From Bacillota bacterium (GTDB lineage: Bacteria; Bacillota; Clostridia; Christensenellales; Pumilibacteraceae), in the NCBI GenBank assembly GCA_009783515.1, contig WRDI01000002.1, forward strand, positions 1-51,177: a stretch of 51,177 nucleotides of DNA, written 5' to 3'. The notes beneath the pieces are model-generated. The model worked only from the letters and a program-made list of their open reading frames with translations, did no database searches and had not been told where the DNA came from. This document shows, in pieces, positions 48,190 to 51,177 of the stretch; the first letter of the stretch is position 1; each line of letters begins with the position of its first letter. The position numbers and the translations under genes are program-made.

Positions 48190-48618
48190 TACATTGACAA
48201 CTGCATATGGAAAGAGAAATAGGATATAGAAGAGATAAGCTATAATCGGGAGGTGTTTGCGCGCTTCCCGGAAAGACTGGAGAGTAATTTGGGCGATATA
48301 CGTATTAAAGCGTATAAAGCCATAAGCACTAAACAGGGTAGCCGGTCTGCTTTCAAAATCACAAGGGATTTTTGAACGGATTTATAAGATTAATTACGAC
48401 TTCTCACGCTTTCAGGCGCAGCGGCGCTGCGTAACAAAGCGGGAAAGACTGGGATTTAAACTAAAAAGCCTTAGAATGAATTGTGATTTTGAAAGCAGAA
48501 CGGCGCAAATAGCGTGTCTTTGATATACTAATAATTTTCAATCAAAAGTCTTGTAAACAATAATTGGGAATAGACGACGGGCTTAGTTTTAAGAAATTAA
48601 AGCGAAAGCCTGTAAATA
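48190..48618 (+). other. Structured 23S leader with a perfect 19-bp inverted repeat
   Basis: The sequence ACATTGACAACTGCATATGG (from 48191) resembles the ACATTGAAAACTGCATA box common in Firmicute 16S-23S spacers. TCTGCTTTCAAAATCACAA (48346-48364) is perfectly complementary to 48481-48499; after one mismatch, GCCG/CGGC adds four more pairs. Inside is CGCAGC-ggc-GCTGCG (near 48417-48431). It is probably a processing or antitermination structure of the precursor rRNA. No 16S or tRNA is present. Confidence 0.75.

Positions 48619-51177
<2,559 letters not shown>

Overview
The window looks like a chromosomal segment of a low-to-mid GC member of the Clostridia, probably an uncultured gut-type lineage. 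Support for this: a germination protease gene (gpr) beside rpsT, an L10-leader RNA of Firmicutes type, strong TTGACA-17-TATAAT promoters, AGGAGG-type ribosome sites, a CdaA diadenylate cyclase, and BspA-like leucine-rich-repeat surface proteins. All identifications come from reading the sequence; no database search was possible.

Layout. 1-7300: edge of a transposase, then a minus-strand regulatory block with an ABC exporter (2.6-0.9 kb), two further membrane or small proteins, and a two-component system (response regulator then histidine kinase). Three promoters here carry the same 11-bp-spaced AACGTAA boxes, which suggests one regulon. 7.4-14.4 kb: tRNA-Phe, tmcAL, pta, ftsZ, leuS. 14.4-24.2 kb: a 1719-residue membrane-anchored BspA-like protein, a short alaS, a lipoprotein gene bracketed by inverted copies of a composite repeat, and glnS. 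24.3-28.9 kb: rpmG-secE-nusG-rplK-rplA-[L10 leader]-rplJ-rplL. rpoB does not follow; a 45-residue membrane protein with its own promoter and terminator does. 29.4-34.8 kb: aspartokinase, an S20 with a long lysine-rich tail, gpr, murI, an AraC/GyrI-type regulator. 34.9-37.4 kb: a paired radical-SAM/DNA-metabolism protein system whose function is not known. 37.7-46.1 kb: an LRR lipoprotein, a Rieske-type FAD oxidoreductase with a tocopherol-cyclase-like protein, holA, cdaA, a 36-residue membrane peptide, a DUF1015 protein and a lipoprotein. 46.4-47.7 kb: an XRE/zinc-ribbon regulator and a HicAB toxin-antitoxin pair. 48.0-51.2 kb: a strong promoter, a compact structured RNA ending in an intrinsic terminator, a long structured leader, and a 23S rRNA gene cut by the window edge. 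No 16S rRNA precedes it.

Most intergenic space is filled by a modular family of short repeats. Tandem 6-9-base units (CAATGCTCAATG, CAGTGGTCAGTG, GGGGTTAGGGG types) are often arranged as facing inverted arrays around a conserved core, sometimes joined to a GC-rich hairpin module. They sit directly on gene ends and in several genes supply the stop codon.

The items I would look at first are the response-regulator box regulon, the terminator-bearing RNA in front of an unlinked 23S gene, the modular stop-codon-associated repeats (including the inverted pair around the lipoprotein at 21.9 kb), the radical-SAM DNA pair, the S20 tail, and several promoters placed so that mRNAs should begin at the start codon itself.
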